A stretch of DNA of 64,000 nucleotides from Paraburkholderia sejongensis. Its GTDB lineage: Bacteria; Pseudomonadota; Gammaproteobacteria; Burkholderiales; Burkholderiaceae. Of this stretch, positions 53,199-63,290 are shown in pieces (position 1 is the stretch's first letter; every line of letters starts with the position of its first letter). The stretch lies in the NCBI RefSeq assembly GCF_020880815.1, contig NZ_JAJITD010000003.1, positions 1 to 64,000 on the forward strand. Direction: 5' to 3'. The notes under the pieces were generated by a model. That model had not been told where the DNA came from, searched no databases, and worked only from the letters and a program-made list of their open reading frames with translations. A program made the position numbers and the translations under genes.

Positions 53199-54029
53199 TC
53201 AGGCCAGTGCTTTGGCGTGATACGCGAAGTGTTCGCCGATAAAGCTGGCGATGAAGTAATAGCTATGGTCGTAGCCGTCGCGCAGCTTCAGCTGCAACGG
53301 GTGCCCGGCCTTCGCGCAAGCTTGCTGCAGCAGTTCCGGCCGCAGTTGTTGCGCGAGGAATTCGTCGCCGCCACCCTGTTCGACGAGCAGCGGCAGCTTC
53401 TCGCTCGCGCTGCCGACGAGTTCCACCGCGTCGTACTGCTTCCACGCGTCGCGCTCGTCGCCGAGATACGCACCGAGCGCCTTCTCGCCCCACGGCACCT
53501 GGCTCGGCGCGACGATCGGCGAAAACGCCGACACGCTGCGATAACGGCCCGGATTGCGCAGCGCGATCACCAGCGCGCCGTGCCCGCCCATCGAGTGACC
53601 GCTGATCGAGCGCGCGTCGCTGGCCGGGAAGTGGGCCTCGACGAGCGCCGGCAGTTCGGACACCACGTAGTCGTACATGCGGAAGTGCTTCGCCCACGGC
53701 TCGCGTGTCGCGTTCACATAAAAGCCCGCGCCCTGGCCGAGATCGTAGTCCGGCGAATCGGCGACCTCGCTGCCGCGCGGACTAGTGTCCGGCGCAACGA
53801 CGATGACTCCATGTTCGGCCGCGTAACGCTGCGCGCCGGCCTTGGTGATGAAGTTCTGTTCGGTGCAGGTGAGCCCCGACAGCCAGTACAGCACCGGACA
53901 TTTCTGCCCGCGCAGCGCGGCCTCGGGCAGATAAATGCCGAATTTCATCTCGCCGCCGACGCTGGTGGAAGTGTGTTTCCACACCTCCTGGCTGCCGCCG
54001 TGGCTGACGTGTCGTTCAATGCGCTCCAT
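53199..54029 (-). CDS. fghA: S-formylglutathione hydrolase
   Basis: 276 residues, esterase D family. GLTCTEQNF, DTSPRG, FYVNATREPWAKHFRMYDYV, nucleophile Ser146 in GHSMGGHGAL, catalytic Asp in QGGGDEFL and His in GYDHSYYF. Hydrolyses S-formylglutathione to formate and GSH, step two of GSH-dependent formaldehyde oxidation. 49 bases after frmA. Confidence 0.96.
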   Translation of the reverse strand: MERIERHVSHGGSQEVWKHTSTSVGGEMKFGIYLPEAALRGQKCPVLYWLSGLTCTEQNFITKAGAQRYAAEHGVIVVAPDTSPRGSEVADSPDYDLGQGAGFYVNATREPWAKHFRMYDYVVSELPALVEAHFPASDARSISGHSMGGHGALVIALRNPGRYRSVSAFSPIVAPSQVPWGEKALGAYLGDERDAWKQYDAVELVGSASEKLPLLVEQGGGDEFLAQQLRPELLQQACAKAGHPLQLKLRDGYDHSYYFIASFIGEHFAYHAKALA

Positions 54030-54078
54030 CTGTATTAACGCCTCCTGGTCAGTGCCGATCGCTCATCGACGCATCAGC

Positions 54079-55215
<1,137 letters not shown>

Positions 55216-55245
55216 CTAGCGGAGCGCGGGCGGGCCCGCGGCGGG

Positions 55246-55521
55246 CTAACGCAGATAGGTTCGAACGAGGCTGACCACATCATCGATCGATCCGGCCGAG
55301 GTCTCCGAGGTTCCCGCCAGATGCGCGAACTCTTCGCGCAGATGACTTTCGAGCACGCCGGCCATCACGCCGTTGATCGCCCCGCGGATCGCCGCCAGCT
55401 GCTGCAGCACCGGCGCGCAGTCGGCGCCTTCTTCCAGCGCGCGTTCGAGCGCGTCGAGCTGACCGCGAACCCGGCGCACGCGCGTCAGGACGCGCTTCTT
55501 TTCTTCGGGGGAGTGAGGCAT
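55246..55521 (-). CDS. frmR: Formaldehyde-responsive repressor FrmR
   Basis: 91 residues, CsoR/RcnR fold. Pro2 and Cys35, the two residues that formaldehyde crosslinks in E. coli FrmR, are both present ([15 protein letters not shown]), and His60 lies in LESHL. Helical core [24 protein letters not shown]. Represses the operon it heads by binding the dyads just upstream; formaldehyde releases it. Confidence 0.93.
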   Translation of the reverse strand: MPHSPEEKKRVLTRVRRVRGQLDALERALEEGADCAPVLQQLAAIRGAINGVMAGVLESHLREEFAHLAGTSETSAGSIDDVVSLVRTYLR

Positions 55522-55538
55522 GGCGGGATCGATAGGGG

Positions 55539-55578
55539 ATACTGCCGGGCAGTATAGGTCAATACTGGGCGGGAGTAT
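55539..55578 (-). promoter_or_regulatory. Two FrmR operators
   Basis: ATACTG-N5-CAGTAT at 55539-55555 and ATACT-N7-AGTAT at 55562-55578, both with GG-rich centres (CCGGG, GGGCGGG), the A/T-flanked G/C-tract type bound by CsoR/FrmR-family repressors. They lie 18-57 bases before the frmR start, centred 23 bases apart. Confidence 0.75.
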
Positions 55579-55700
55579 AGGCGCAGCGCTGCGGCGCTAC
55601 GGCACCGCGGCGCTGGCCGGGCTACAGGCGAGCAAACCGCGCACCTGCGAGATCGCGGTCGGGTTGCCGGCACGCCGCCGGGCGGCGGCGCCGGTTGCGC

Positions 55701-57212
55701 TCAGTGCGCGGTCGCGGCAGCGGCAGCGACGGCGACCGCGTCGCGGTTCGCGCGAGCGCCCAGCGGATCGTTCGGAGCGTAGTGCGGCGTGCGTGACATT
55801 TCAAGCGCGAACAGCCGGATCGCGTCCGGCAGGCGGTAGCGGGCGCGCAGGCCGTCGAACTCAACGCACAACAGCGACTTCGCGACGAGCTGGCTCGCGC
55901 ACTCCACTGCCTGCTCCGGCGCGAGTCCTGCGTCGTCCGCCACCGCGCACAGCGCCTCCAGCGCGAACGCGCGGTCGAAGCAGGCAATGCAATGGAGCAA
56001 CGCGTGCTGGTTCGCATCGAGCAACGCATAACTCCATTCGACGTTGGCGCGCAGCGAGCGGTGGCGGGGCAGCGCGGTGCGGTAGCCGCCGGCCAGCAGC
56101 GTCAGCGGGTCGTCCAGACGCCGCAAGATGTCGTCGAGGCCGAGCGCGGTCAGCCTCGCCGCCGCGAGTTCGATCGCGAGCGGCACGCCGCCCACGCGCC
56201 GGCAAATCGCGGCGATCACGGCGAGCGCGTCGCCGTCGTCGCGCACCTGCGCCTGCATCGCATGGGCGCGGCCCAGAAACAGTTGCACCGACGCACTGGT
56301 GCGCAGCGCGGCAGCGGGCGCGTCCTGCGCGGGAACCTCGAGCGGGGCGACCCGGAACACGGTCTCCGGCATGATGCGCAGCGGCTCGCGGCTGGTCACG
56401 ACAAGCCGCGGCTGGTCGCCCGCCGCCGTCAGTGCATCGACGAATTCCGCGACCGCGCTGATGGCCGGGTCCACATCGTCGAGCAGCAGCACGCCGCGCC
56501 ACTGGCTCACGCTTGCGACGATCGCGGCGAGTTCCAGCGGCGCGTGCGCGGCCGCGTCGCAGTGGCGGGCCAGCGCCGCGAGCACCGCGGCCTTGTCGCG
56601 CGCGCCCGCGAGCGACACGATGCGCAGCGGCTCGGCCGTGCGGGCCGCGAGCCGCCGCGCCGCTTCGCGGCCGAGCGTCGATTTGCCGACGCCGCCCGTG
56701 CCGACCAGCGTCAGCACGCGCGCGTGCGCGAGCAGCGCGTCGACGCTCGCGAGCATCGCGTCGCGGCCGACCAGCGAGCGCGCGCAGGCCGGCCGGCTGG
56801 CCGCGGCGCCGCGCGGCGCGTCCGATGGCTCGCGCGGGCCGGCCGCGCTCGGCGCGCGCCGCTGCACCAGCCGATAGCCGTGCCCCGGCACCGTGACGAT
56901 CAGATCGCGGTCGGCGCCGAGCAACTTTCTCAGTCCCGACAGGTGGACCTGCACATTGTTTTCCTCGACGAACGTATGCGGCCACACCGTGTTCATCAAT
57001 TCGTCCTTGCTGACCAGACGCCCGCCGGCGCGGGCCAGCACCGCGAGGATGTCGAACGCGCGCGAACCGATCGGCAGCGTCTCGTCGCATCGCTGCAACG
57101 TGCGCTGGTGCAGATCGATCCGGAGCTCGCCGACGGTTATCACGCCGTCGCGCGGTCCGCTGTCGGTCGCCGGCGCGTCGGCGCCGGCGTTCAAGGAGGG
57201 ATCGGTTCGCAT
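55701..57212 (-). CDS. Winged-helix / P-loop ATPase regulator (short form)
   Basis: 503 residues from ATG 57210-57212. N-terminal OmpR/CadC-type DNA-binding domain (ITVGELRIDLHQRTLQRCDETLPIGSRAFDILAVLARAGGRLVSKDELMNTVWP...VQVHLSGLRKLLGADRDLIVTVPGHGYRLVQ), then an ATPase with Walker A GTGGVGKST, Walker B RGVLLLDDVD and LVVTSREPLRI, then a winged-helix-like segment. Relatives usually run to about 900 residues with C-terminal TPR repeats; those are absent. Divergent from the response-regulator gene. Confidence 0.85.
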   Translation of the reverse strand: MRTDPSLNAGADAPATDSGPRDGVITVGELRIDLHQRTLQRCDETLPIGSRAFDILAVLARAGGRLVSKDELMNTVWPHTFVEENNVQVHLSGLRKLLGADRDLIVTVPGHGYRLVQRRAPSAAGPREPSDAPRGAAASRPACARSLVGRDAMLASVDALLAHARVLTLVGTGGVGKSTLGREAARRLAARTAEPLRIVSLAGARDKAAVLAALARHCDAAAHAPLELAAIVASVSQWRGVLLLDDVDPAISAVAEFVDALTAAGDQPRLVVTSREPLRIMPETVFRVAPLEVPAQDAPAAALRTSASVQLFLGRAHAMQAQVRDDGDALAVIAAICRRVGGVPLAIELAAARLTALGLDDILRRLDDPLTLLAGGYRTALPRHRSLRANVEWSYALLDANQHALLHCIACFDRAFALEALCAVADDAGLAPEQAVECASQLVAKSLLCVEFDGLRARYRLPDAIRLFALEMSRTPHYAPNDPLGARANRDAVAVAAAAATAH

Positions 57213-57544
57213 GATCGAGGTTGGCTGAGGATGAACCGCGATCGTATGCGTGGGCGGATTGGCCCCCGATGACCGAAACATTAAGCTTCGTTAATGTGTG
57301 GCCGCGGGCACGCCCGGCCCGCCGGCGCACGCCGACATTAAGAAAAATTAATCCGGCGCCAATTCGCGCCCGCGCGCCGCTGACGCATAATGGGCGGCCG
57401 CCAGCTGCGGCCGCGCGCAACGCCGGGCCGCGCCGGCATCGCCACGAGGCCGCCGCGCCTCGTCTCTCGTCATTTCCGCAACGGGCTCATCGGATGCCGG
57501 CCTGGGCCCCGTTCGCGCGCCAATCGCTTTAGAACAGCCATCCA
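57213..57544. promoter_or_regulatory. Divergent promoter region with two ACATTAAG sites
   Basis: 332 bases between the ATPase regulator and the response regulator. ACATTAAG-N5-TTAAT occurs at 57278-57295 and again at 57335-57352, same orientation, 57 bases apart; the first is also an inverted repeat (CATTAA-N6-TTAATG). They stand out from the GC-rich background and are probable binding sites for one of the two flanking OmpR-type DNA-binding proteins. Nothing else is seen. Confidence 0.55.
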
Positions 57545-58225
57545 ATGAAAATTCTGGTCATCGAAGACAATGAACAGGTCGCCGGCTTCCTGCGCAAGGG
57601 GCTCGCCGAAATGGGTCATGTCGTCGACTGCGCCGACAACGGACGCGACGGCATGTTTTTCGCCGCGAGCGAAGCCTACGACGCAATCGTGCTCGACCGG
57701 ATGCTGCCGGGCGGCATCGACGGGCTCGGCATCGTGTCGGCGCTGCGCGCCACCGGCAACAAGGTGCCGGTGCTGATCCTCAGCGCGCTGGGCGAGGTCG
57801 ACGAGCGCATTCGCGGGCTGAAGGCCGGCGGCGACGATTACGTGGTCAAGCCGTTCGCGCTCGGCGAAGTACTCGCCAGGCTCGATGCGCTGGCGCGCCG
57901 CTCGGGCGAGAGTTTCGTGGAAACGGTGCTGAAGGTCGGCGACCTGTGCGTCGATCTGTTGTCGCGCAAGGTCACACGCGCGGGCCGTTCAATCTCGCTG
58001 AAGCCGCGCGAATTCAAGCTGCTCGAATATCTGATGCGGCATGCCGGACAGGTCGTCACGCGCACGATGCTGCTCGAGAACATCTGGGAATATCACTTCG
58101 ATCCGCAGACCAACGTGATCGACGTTCATGTGAGCAAGCTGCGCCAGAAGATCGACACCGGCTTCGACAAGTCGCTGCTGCTGACCGTGCGCAATTCCGG
58201 CTACATGCTGACCGCGCAGGGCTGA
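57545..58225 (+). CDS. OmpR-family response regulator
   Basis: 226 residues. Receiver with acidic pocket ED at 7-8, phospho-acceptor Asp51 (AIVLDRMLPGG) and Lys102 (VVKPF); C-terminal winged helix (LSRKVTRAGRSISLKPREFKLLEYLMRHAGQVVTRTMLLENIWEYHFDPQTNVIDVHVSKLRQKID). The usual inner-membrane HK partner is missing; the next gene, 14 bases on, is a multidomain soluble kinase. Confidence 0.93.
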   Translation: MKILVIEDNEQVAGFLRKGLAEMGHVVDCADNGRDGMFFAASEAYDAIVLDRMLPGGIDGLGIVSALRATGNKVPVLILSALGEVDERIRGLKAGGDDYVVKPFALGEVLARLDALARRSGESFVETVLKVGDLCVDLLSRKVTRAGRSISLKPREFKLLEYLMRHAGQVVTRTMLLENIWEYHFDPQTNVIDVHVSKLRQKIDTGFDKSLLLTVRNSGYMLTAQG

Positions 58226-58239
58226 CGGGAGGCGCGCGC

Positions 58240-61200
58240 ATGCTCGATCTGCGATCTTTCGAACGACGCACGCTGTGCGACGACGGCGAGTTCGTGCTGG
58301 CGCGGCTCGCGCAACCGGGCAGCGCGCAGACGTGGCTCGCGCTCGCGCCGCCGGCCGCGCAGCCCGCCGCCGAAAGCCAGACGCGGCTCGAACACGCATA
58401 TGCGCTGCGCGCGCTGCTCGCGGGCCCGGCGCTGACCACCCCGCACGCGCTGACCGAGCATCTGGGCGTCGCCACGCTGGTGCTCGACGACCCCGGCGGG
58501 GTGTCGCTGGCGTCGCTGCCGGCCGGTTCGCTACCGCTCGCGAGCGTGCTGGCGCTCGCCGCCGAACTCGCGGCGGCGCTCAGGCTGCTGCACGCGCGCG
58601 GCATCATCCACAAGGACCTGCGGCCCGCCAACGTGCTGGTCGACGTGGAGGCCGAACGCGTCGCGCTGACCGGCTTCGGCCGCGCGTCGCGCGCGACCCG
58701 CGAGCAAGCGTCGAGCGAACCGCCGGCGCTGACCGTCGACGCGCTCGCGTACCTCGCGCCCGAGCAGACCGGACTGATGAACCGCGGCGTGGACGCGCGC
58801 TGCGACCTGTATTCGCTCGGCGTGATCCTCTACGAAATGCTGAGCGGGCATCTGCCGTACCGCGCGGCGTCGCCGCAGGAATGGCTGCACTGTCATATCG
58901 CGCGCGAGCCGATCGCGCTCGGCGAGCGCGGCCGCGAGGTGCCCGCGCAACTGGCGGCGCTGGTCGGCCGGCTGCTGGCAAAGTCCGCCGAGGCCCGCTA
59001 TCAGAGCGCGCTGGGACTGGAAGCCGATTTGCGCCGTTGCCTGCAAGCGTGGCGGGACTCGGCCCGCATCGAGCCGTTCGCGCTGGGCGCGCTGGACACG
59101 CCGGAGCGCCTGCTGCTGCCGGCGCGGCTGTATGGCCGCGAACGCGAAAGCGCCGCGCTCGCGGCCGCGTTCGACACGGTGGTGAGCCACGGTGGCACCC
59201 AGGCGGTGCTGATCTCCGGCTATTCGGGGATCGGCAAGTCGAGCCTCGTCGAGCAGTTGCAAAAGACCCTCGCGCCGTCGCACGCGCGCTTCGCGGCGGG
59301 CAAATTCGACCAGTACCAGCGCGACATTCCGTATGCGACGCTCGCCCAGGCGTTCGGCGCGCTGATCGACCAGCTGCGCGAGGATCCTAACTTCGGCCTC
59401 GCCCAATGGCACGAACGTTTGCGCGATGCGCTCGGCGCGAACGGCGGCCTGATCGTCGAGCTGATTCCGCAGCTCGAGCGCGAGATCGGTGCGCAGCCGG
59501 CGGTGCCCAGGCTGCCGCCGCAGGAGGCACAGGCGCGCTTTCAGTCGGTGCTGACGCGCTTCATCGGCACCTTCTGCGCGCCCGGGCAGCCGCTGGTGCT
59601 GTTTCTCGACGACCTGCAATGGCTCGACGCGGGCACCGCCGGCTGGCTCGAAGGTCTCGCGAACAACGCCGCGCCCGGCCCTGTGCTGCTGGTCGGCGCG
59701 TATCGCGACAACGAACTCGGCCCCGCGCACGCGCTGACGCGAGTGCTCGACACACTGCGCGCCGCCGGCCTGCCGGTGCAGCCGATCCTGCTCGCGCCGC
59801 TCGGACAGCCGGACATCGCGCGGCTGCTGGCCGACACGCTGCACGTGGAAGCCGCCGCTGCCGCACCGCTGGCCGCCGCGATCTTCGATCAAACCGGCGG
59901 CAATCCGTTCTACGTGGTGCAGTTCCTGCACATCCTCGAAGAAGAAGGGCTCGTGCGCTTCGATCGCGACGAACGCGCGTGGCGCTTCGAGGTCGGCGAG
60001 ATTCGCGGCGCGCGGTTCGCGGCCGGGATCGTGGACCTGATGATCGGCCGGATCGGCCGTCTGTCGGCGGGCGCGCAACAGCGCCTCAGGCAGTTCGCGT
60101 GTGTCGGCAACGCGGCTGCCGACGCGACGCTTGCGCGCGTGAGCGGCGAGCCGGTCGGCGAAGTGCGCGCGGCGCTTGCCGAAGCGGTGCAGGCGGGGCT
60201 GATCTATCGGCGTGACGACGGCTACGCGTTCGTCCACGACCGGGTGCAGGAGGCCGCGTACGCGTCGCTCGCGCCGCCACAGCGGCCGCACGAGCACCTG
60301 CGCATCGCCCGGATGCTGAGCGCGCCCGCGCCGCTCGACGCGGCCGCGGACGCCGGCCGCCAGGTGTTCGAGATCGCCAACCAGTACAACCGCGCGTTGC
60401 AGCTCTTGAGCGAACGCGCGGAACGCGAGCGCATCGTCGATCTGAACCTGGAGGCGGGCCGCCGCGCGAAGGCTTCGTCCGCGTATGGCTCGGCCCTGAC
60501 GTATCTGGCGCTCGGCAGCGAGCTGCTCGGCGACGCGGCGTGGGCCGGCGACTACCGGCGCAAGTTCGCGCTGGAAGCGAGCCGCGCCGAGTGCGAGTTT
60601 CTGACCGGCGCGACCGACAGCGCGGCGCGCCGGCTCGAAGCGCTTGCCGCGCGCGCGGCGAACCTGCCCGACCGCGCGGCGGTCGCGTTTTTGCGCATCA
60701 CGCTGTTTACCGCGCTCGATCAAATGTCGCTCGCGGTTCAGACCTGTCTGGACTATCTGCGGCAGATCGGCGTCGATTGGGCGGCGCACCCGGGGCGCGA
60801 CGCGGCGCGGCGCGAATACGACCGCCTGCTGCAAGGGATCGGCGACCGGCCGATCGACGCGCTGCTCGAACTGCCGTTGCTCGGCGACGAGGAACTGGCG
60901 GCGACCCTGGACGTGCTCACCGCGGTGCTGCCGCCGGCCTTTTTCAGCGACGAGGATCTGGTGTGCCTCGTGCTGTGCCGGATGGCCAATCTGAGTCTCG
61001 CACACGGCAACAGCGACGCGTCGGCGCTCGGCTATGCGTATCTCGGGATGGTCGCCGGTCCGGTGTTCGGCGACTATCAGGCGGCGTTCGGCTTCGGCCG
61101 GCTGGGACTCGCGCTGGTCGACCAGCGCGGTCTCGAACGCTTCAAGGCGCGCGTCTATATGTGCTTCGCGTATCACGTGACGCCGTGGACCCAGCACGTG

Positions 61201-63258
61201 CGCAGCGAACTCGGCCTGTTGCGGCGCGCGTTCGAGGTCGCTAGCGAACGCGGCGATCTCACGTACATGGGTTTCAGCAGTTGCTCGTACGTGACGAGTC
61301 TGCTCGCCGCGGGCGAACCCCTCGTCGAACTGGAGCGCGAGGCCGGGCAGCGGCTCGCGGTCGTGAAGGCGGCGCGCTTCGGGCTGATCGTCGACATCAT
61401 CTCGTCGCAACTGCTGCTGATCGGCCACCTGCGCGGCACGCCGCCGGCGCTCGGGGCTGAGCCGAACTTCGACGAAGCGCGCTTCGAAGAGCATCTGGAG
61501 AGCGATCCGAGCCTCGCGATTGCCGCGTGCTGGCACTGGATCCGCAAGCAGCAATGGCTGTATCACGCCGGCGAGATCGAAGCCGCGCTCGCCGTCGGCG
61601 AGAAAGCGCGTCCGCTGTTGTGGACCTCGGCCGGGCACCTCGAACTGGCCGAGTATCACTTTTACGCGGCGCTCGCGCGCGCGCGCCGCCACGACGAGGT
61701 CGACGACAGCGGCCGCGTGGAGCATGCGGACGCGCTGTTGCAGCATCGCGACATGCTGTGCGTGTGGGCGCGTCATTGCCCGAGCAATTTCGGCGGCCGC
61801 GCGGCGCTCGTGGAAGCGGAGCTCGCGCGCGTCCAGGCACGCCCGTTCGACGCGCTGCGTCACTACGAAAGCGCGATCCGGCTTGCGCGCGAGCATCACT
61901 TCGCGCATGTCGAAGCATTGGCGCAGGAGGCGGCGGGGCGCTTCTGTCTGGCGAGCGAGCTGGCGGACGCCGCGCAGATGTATCTGCGCAATGCGCGCCG
62001 CGCGTGGATCCGCTGGGGCGCGCTCGCGAAGGTCCGCGCGCTCGACGCGAGTTATCCGCAGCTGCTGCACGAAGGGGCGCAAAGCGTCGCGAGCCATGGC
62101 ATTGTCGCCGCGCACCTGGACGTGGAAACGGTCGTCAAGGCATCCCAGGCAATTTCCGGCGAGATCGTGCTCGCGAAACTGATGCGCACGCTGATGACGA
62201 TCGTGCTCGAACACTCGGGCGCGCGCCGCGCGGTGCTGGTGCTGCCGCGCGACGAAAAGCTGTGCATCGAGGCCGAGGCGGTGTCGCGCCGCGACGGTGC
62301 GCAGGTCAGCATCGAAAGCCGCGCGCTGACGCCGCGCGACGTGCCGCTCACGCTGCTGCACGAGGCCCTGCGCACGCGCGAACTCGCACACGTCGATGAC
62401 GCGCTGCGCGCTCATCCGTTTTCCGCCGACGACTATCTGCACGAGCACCGCGCGCGCTCGCTGCTGGCGCTGCCGATCGTCAAGCAGGCGAAGCTGGTCG
62501 GCGTGCTGTATCTGGAAAACGATCTCGCGCCGGGCGTGTTCTCGCCCGCGCGGCTGACGGTGCTCGCGCTGCTGGCGTCGCAAGCGGCGATTTCGCTGCA
62601 CAACGCGTCCCTCGAGCACAAGGAAGCGCTGCTCGAAGAAAAGGAAGCGTTGCTGCACGAGGTGCACCATCGCGTGAAGAACAACCTGCAACTGATCAGC
62701 AGCCTGCTGAACCTGCAGGCCTCGCGCGTGCCGGACCGCGCGGTCGCGGAACTCTTCAAGGAAAGCCGCAACCGCGTGCGCTCGATGGCGCTGGTGCACG
62801 AGAACCTGTACCGCGCGGGCAACTTCGCGCGCATCATGATGGCCCCGCACGTGCGCAATCTGTGCGGCCACCTCGCGCAGGCGTACGATGTGCGCCGGCT
62901 CGGCGTCGACCTGCGGGTCACGGTGGACGAACTGCAACTCGACATGAACCGCGCGGTGTCGTGCGGGCTGATCATCAACGAACTGGTGTCGAACGCGTTC
63001 AAGCATGCGTTCGCCGACGGCCGGGGCGGGCAGTTGCTGATCGAGCTGCGCCACAGCGGCGACGCGCGTTGCCGTCTTTCGATCGCCGACGACGGCCCCG
63101 GTCTCGGGCCGCACTTTCGCCTCGCCAGTGCCGACACGCTCGGTCTGCAACTCGTCCACGATCTCGCGCGCCAACTGCACGGCAGCGTCGACACCGGCAG
63201 CACGCACGCGGGCCGCGGCGCCACCTTCACAATCGAATTTCCGGCCGAGGGCGGCTGA
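58240..63258 (+). CDS. Multidomain signalling protein: Ser/Thr (pseudo)kinase - AAA ATPase - GAF - histidine kinase
   Basis: 1672 residues from ATG 58240 with GGGAGG ahead. About 1-270: protein-kinase fold with HKDLRPAN (124-131) and APEQTG, but the DFG Asp is Gly145 (TGFG) and no VAIK lysine is evident, so probably a pseudokinase. About 296-700: AAA_16 ATPase with Walker A GYSGIGKSS (Lys333) and LFLDDLQWLD. About 700-1270: helical TPR-like repeats. About 1290-1455: GAF. About 1465-1672: HisKA_2-type kinase with phospho-acceptor His1476/1477 in EVHHRVKNNLQ and HATPase motifs NELVSNAFKHAF and DDGPGLG. Cytosolic; likely partners are the response regulators on both sides. Confidence 0.92.
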   Translation: MLDLRSFERRTLCDDGEFVLARLAQPGSAQTWLALAPPAAQPAAESQTRLEHAYALRALLAGPALTTPHALTEHLGVATLVLDDPGGVSLASLPAGSLPLASVLALAAELAAALRLLHARGIIHKDLRPANVLVDVEAERVALTGFGRASRATREQASSEPPALTVDALAYLAPEQTGLMNRGVDARCDLYSLGVILYEMLSGHLPYRAASPQEWLHCHIAREPIALGERGREVPAQLAALVGRLLAKSAEARYQSALGLEADLRRCLQAWRDSARIEPFALGALDTPERLLLPARLYGRERESAALAAAFDTVVSHGGTQAVLISGYSGIGKSSLVEQLQKTLAPSHARFAAGKFDQYQRDIPYATLAQAFGALIDQLREDPNFGLAQWHERLRDALGANGGLIVELIPQLEREIGAQPAVPRLPPQEAQARFQSVLTRFIGTFCAPGQPLVLFLDDLQWLDAGTAGWLEGLANNAAPGPVLLVGAYRDNELGPAHALTRVLDTLRAAGLPVQPILLAPLGQPDIARLLADTLHVEAAAAAPLAAAIFDQTGGNPFYVVQFLHILEEEGLVRFDRDERAWRFEVGEIRGARFAAGIVDLMIGRIGRLSAGAQQRLRQFACVGNAAADATLARVSGEPVGEVRAALAEAVQAGLIYRRDDGYAFVHDRVQEAAYASLAPPQRPHEHLRIARMLSAPAPLDAAADAGRQVFEIANQYNRALQLLSERAERERIVDLNLEAGRRAKASSAYGSALTYLALGSELLGDAAWAGDYRRKFALEASRAECEFLTGATDSAARRLEALAARAANLPDRAAVAFLRITLFTALDQMSLAVQTCLDYLRQIGVDWAAHPGRDAARREYDRLLQGIGDRPIDALLELPLLGDEELAATLDVLTAVLPPAFFSDEDLVCLVLCRMANLSLAHGNSDASALGYAYLGMVAGPVFGDYQAAFGFGRLGLALVDQRGLERFKARVYMCFAYHVTPWTQHVRSELGLLRRAFEVASERGDLTYMGFSSCSYVTSLLAAGEPLVELEREAGQRLAVVKAARFGLIVDIISSQLLLIGHLRGTPPALGAEPNFDEARFEEHLESDPSLAIAACWHWIRKQQWLYHAGEIEAALAVGEKARPLLWTSAGHLELAEYHFYAALARARRHDEVDDSGRVEHADALLQHRDMLCVWARHCPSNFGGRAALVEAELARVQARPFDALRHYESAIRLAREHHFAHVEALAQEAAGRFCLASELADAAQMYLRNARRAWIRWGALAKVRALDASYPQLLHEGAQSVASHGIVAAHLDVETVVKASQAISGEIVLAKLMRTLMTIVLEHSGARRAVLVLPRDEKLCIEAEAVSRRDGAQVSIESRALTPRDVPLTLLHEALRTRELAHVDDALRAHPFSADDYLHEHRARSLLALPIVKQAKLVGVLYLENDLAPGVFSPARLTVLALLASQAAISLHNASLEHKEALLEEKEALLHEVHHRVKNNLQLISSLLNLQASRVPDRAVAELFKESRNRVRSMALVHENLYRAGNFARIMMAPHVRNLCGHLAQAYDVRRLGVDLRVTVDELQLDMNRAVSCGLIINELVSNAFKHAFADGRGGQLLIELRHSGDARCRLSIADDGPGLGPHFRLASADTLGLQLVHDLARQLHGSVDTGSTHAGRGATFTIEFPAEGG

Positions 63259-63290
63259 CCCGGCCCGGCCAGGCCGCACCCGATGAACGC

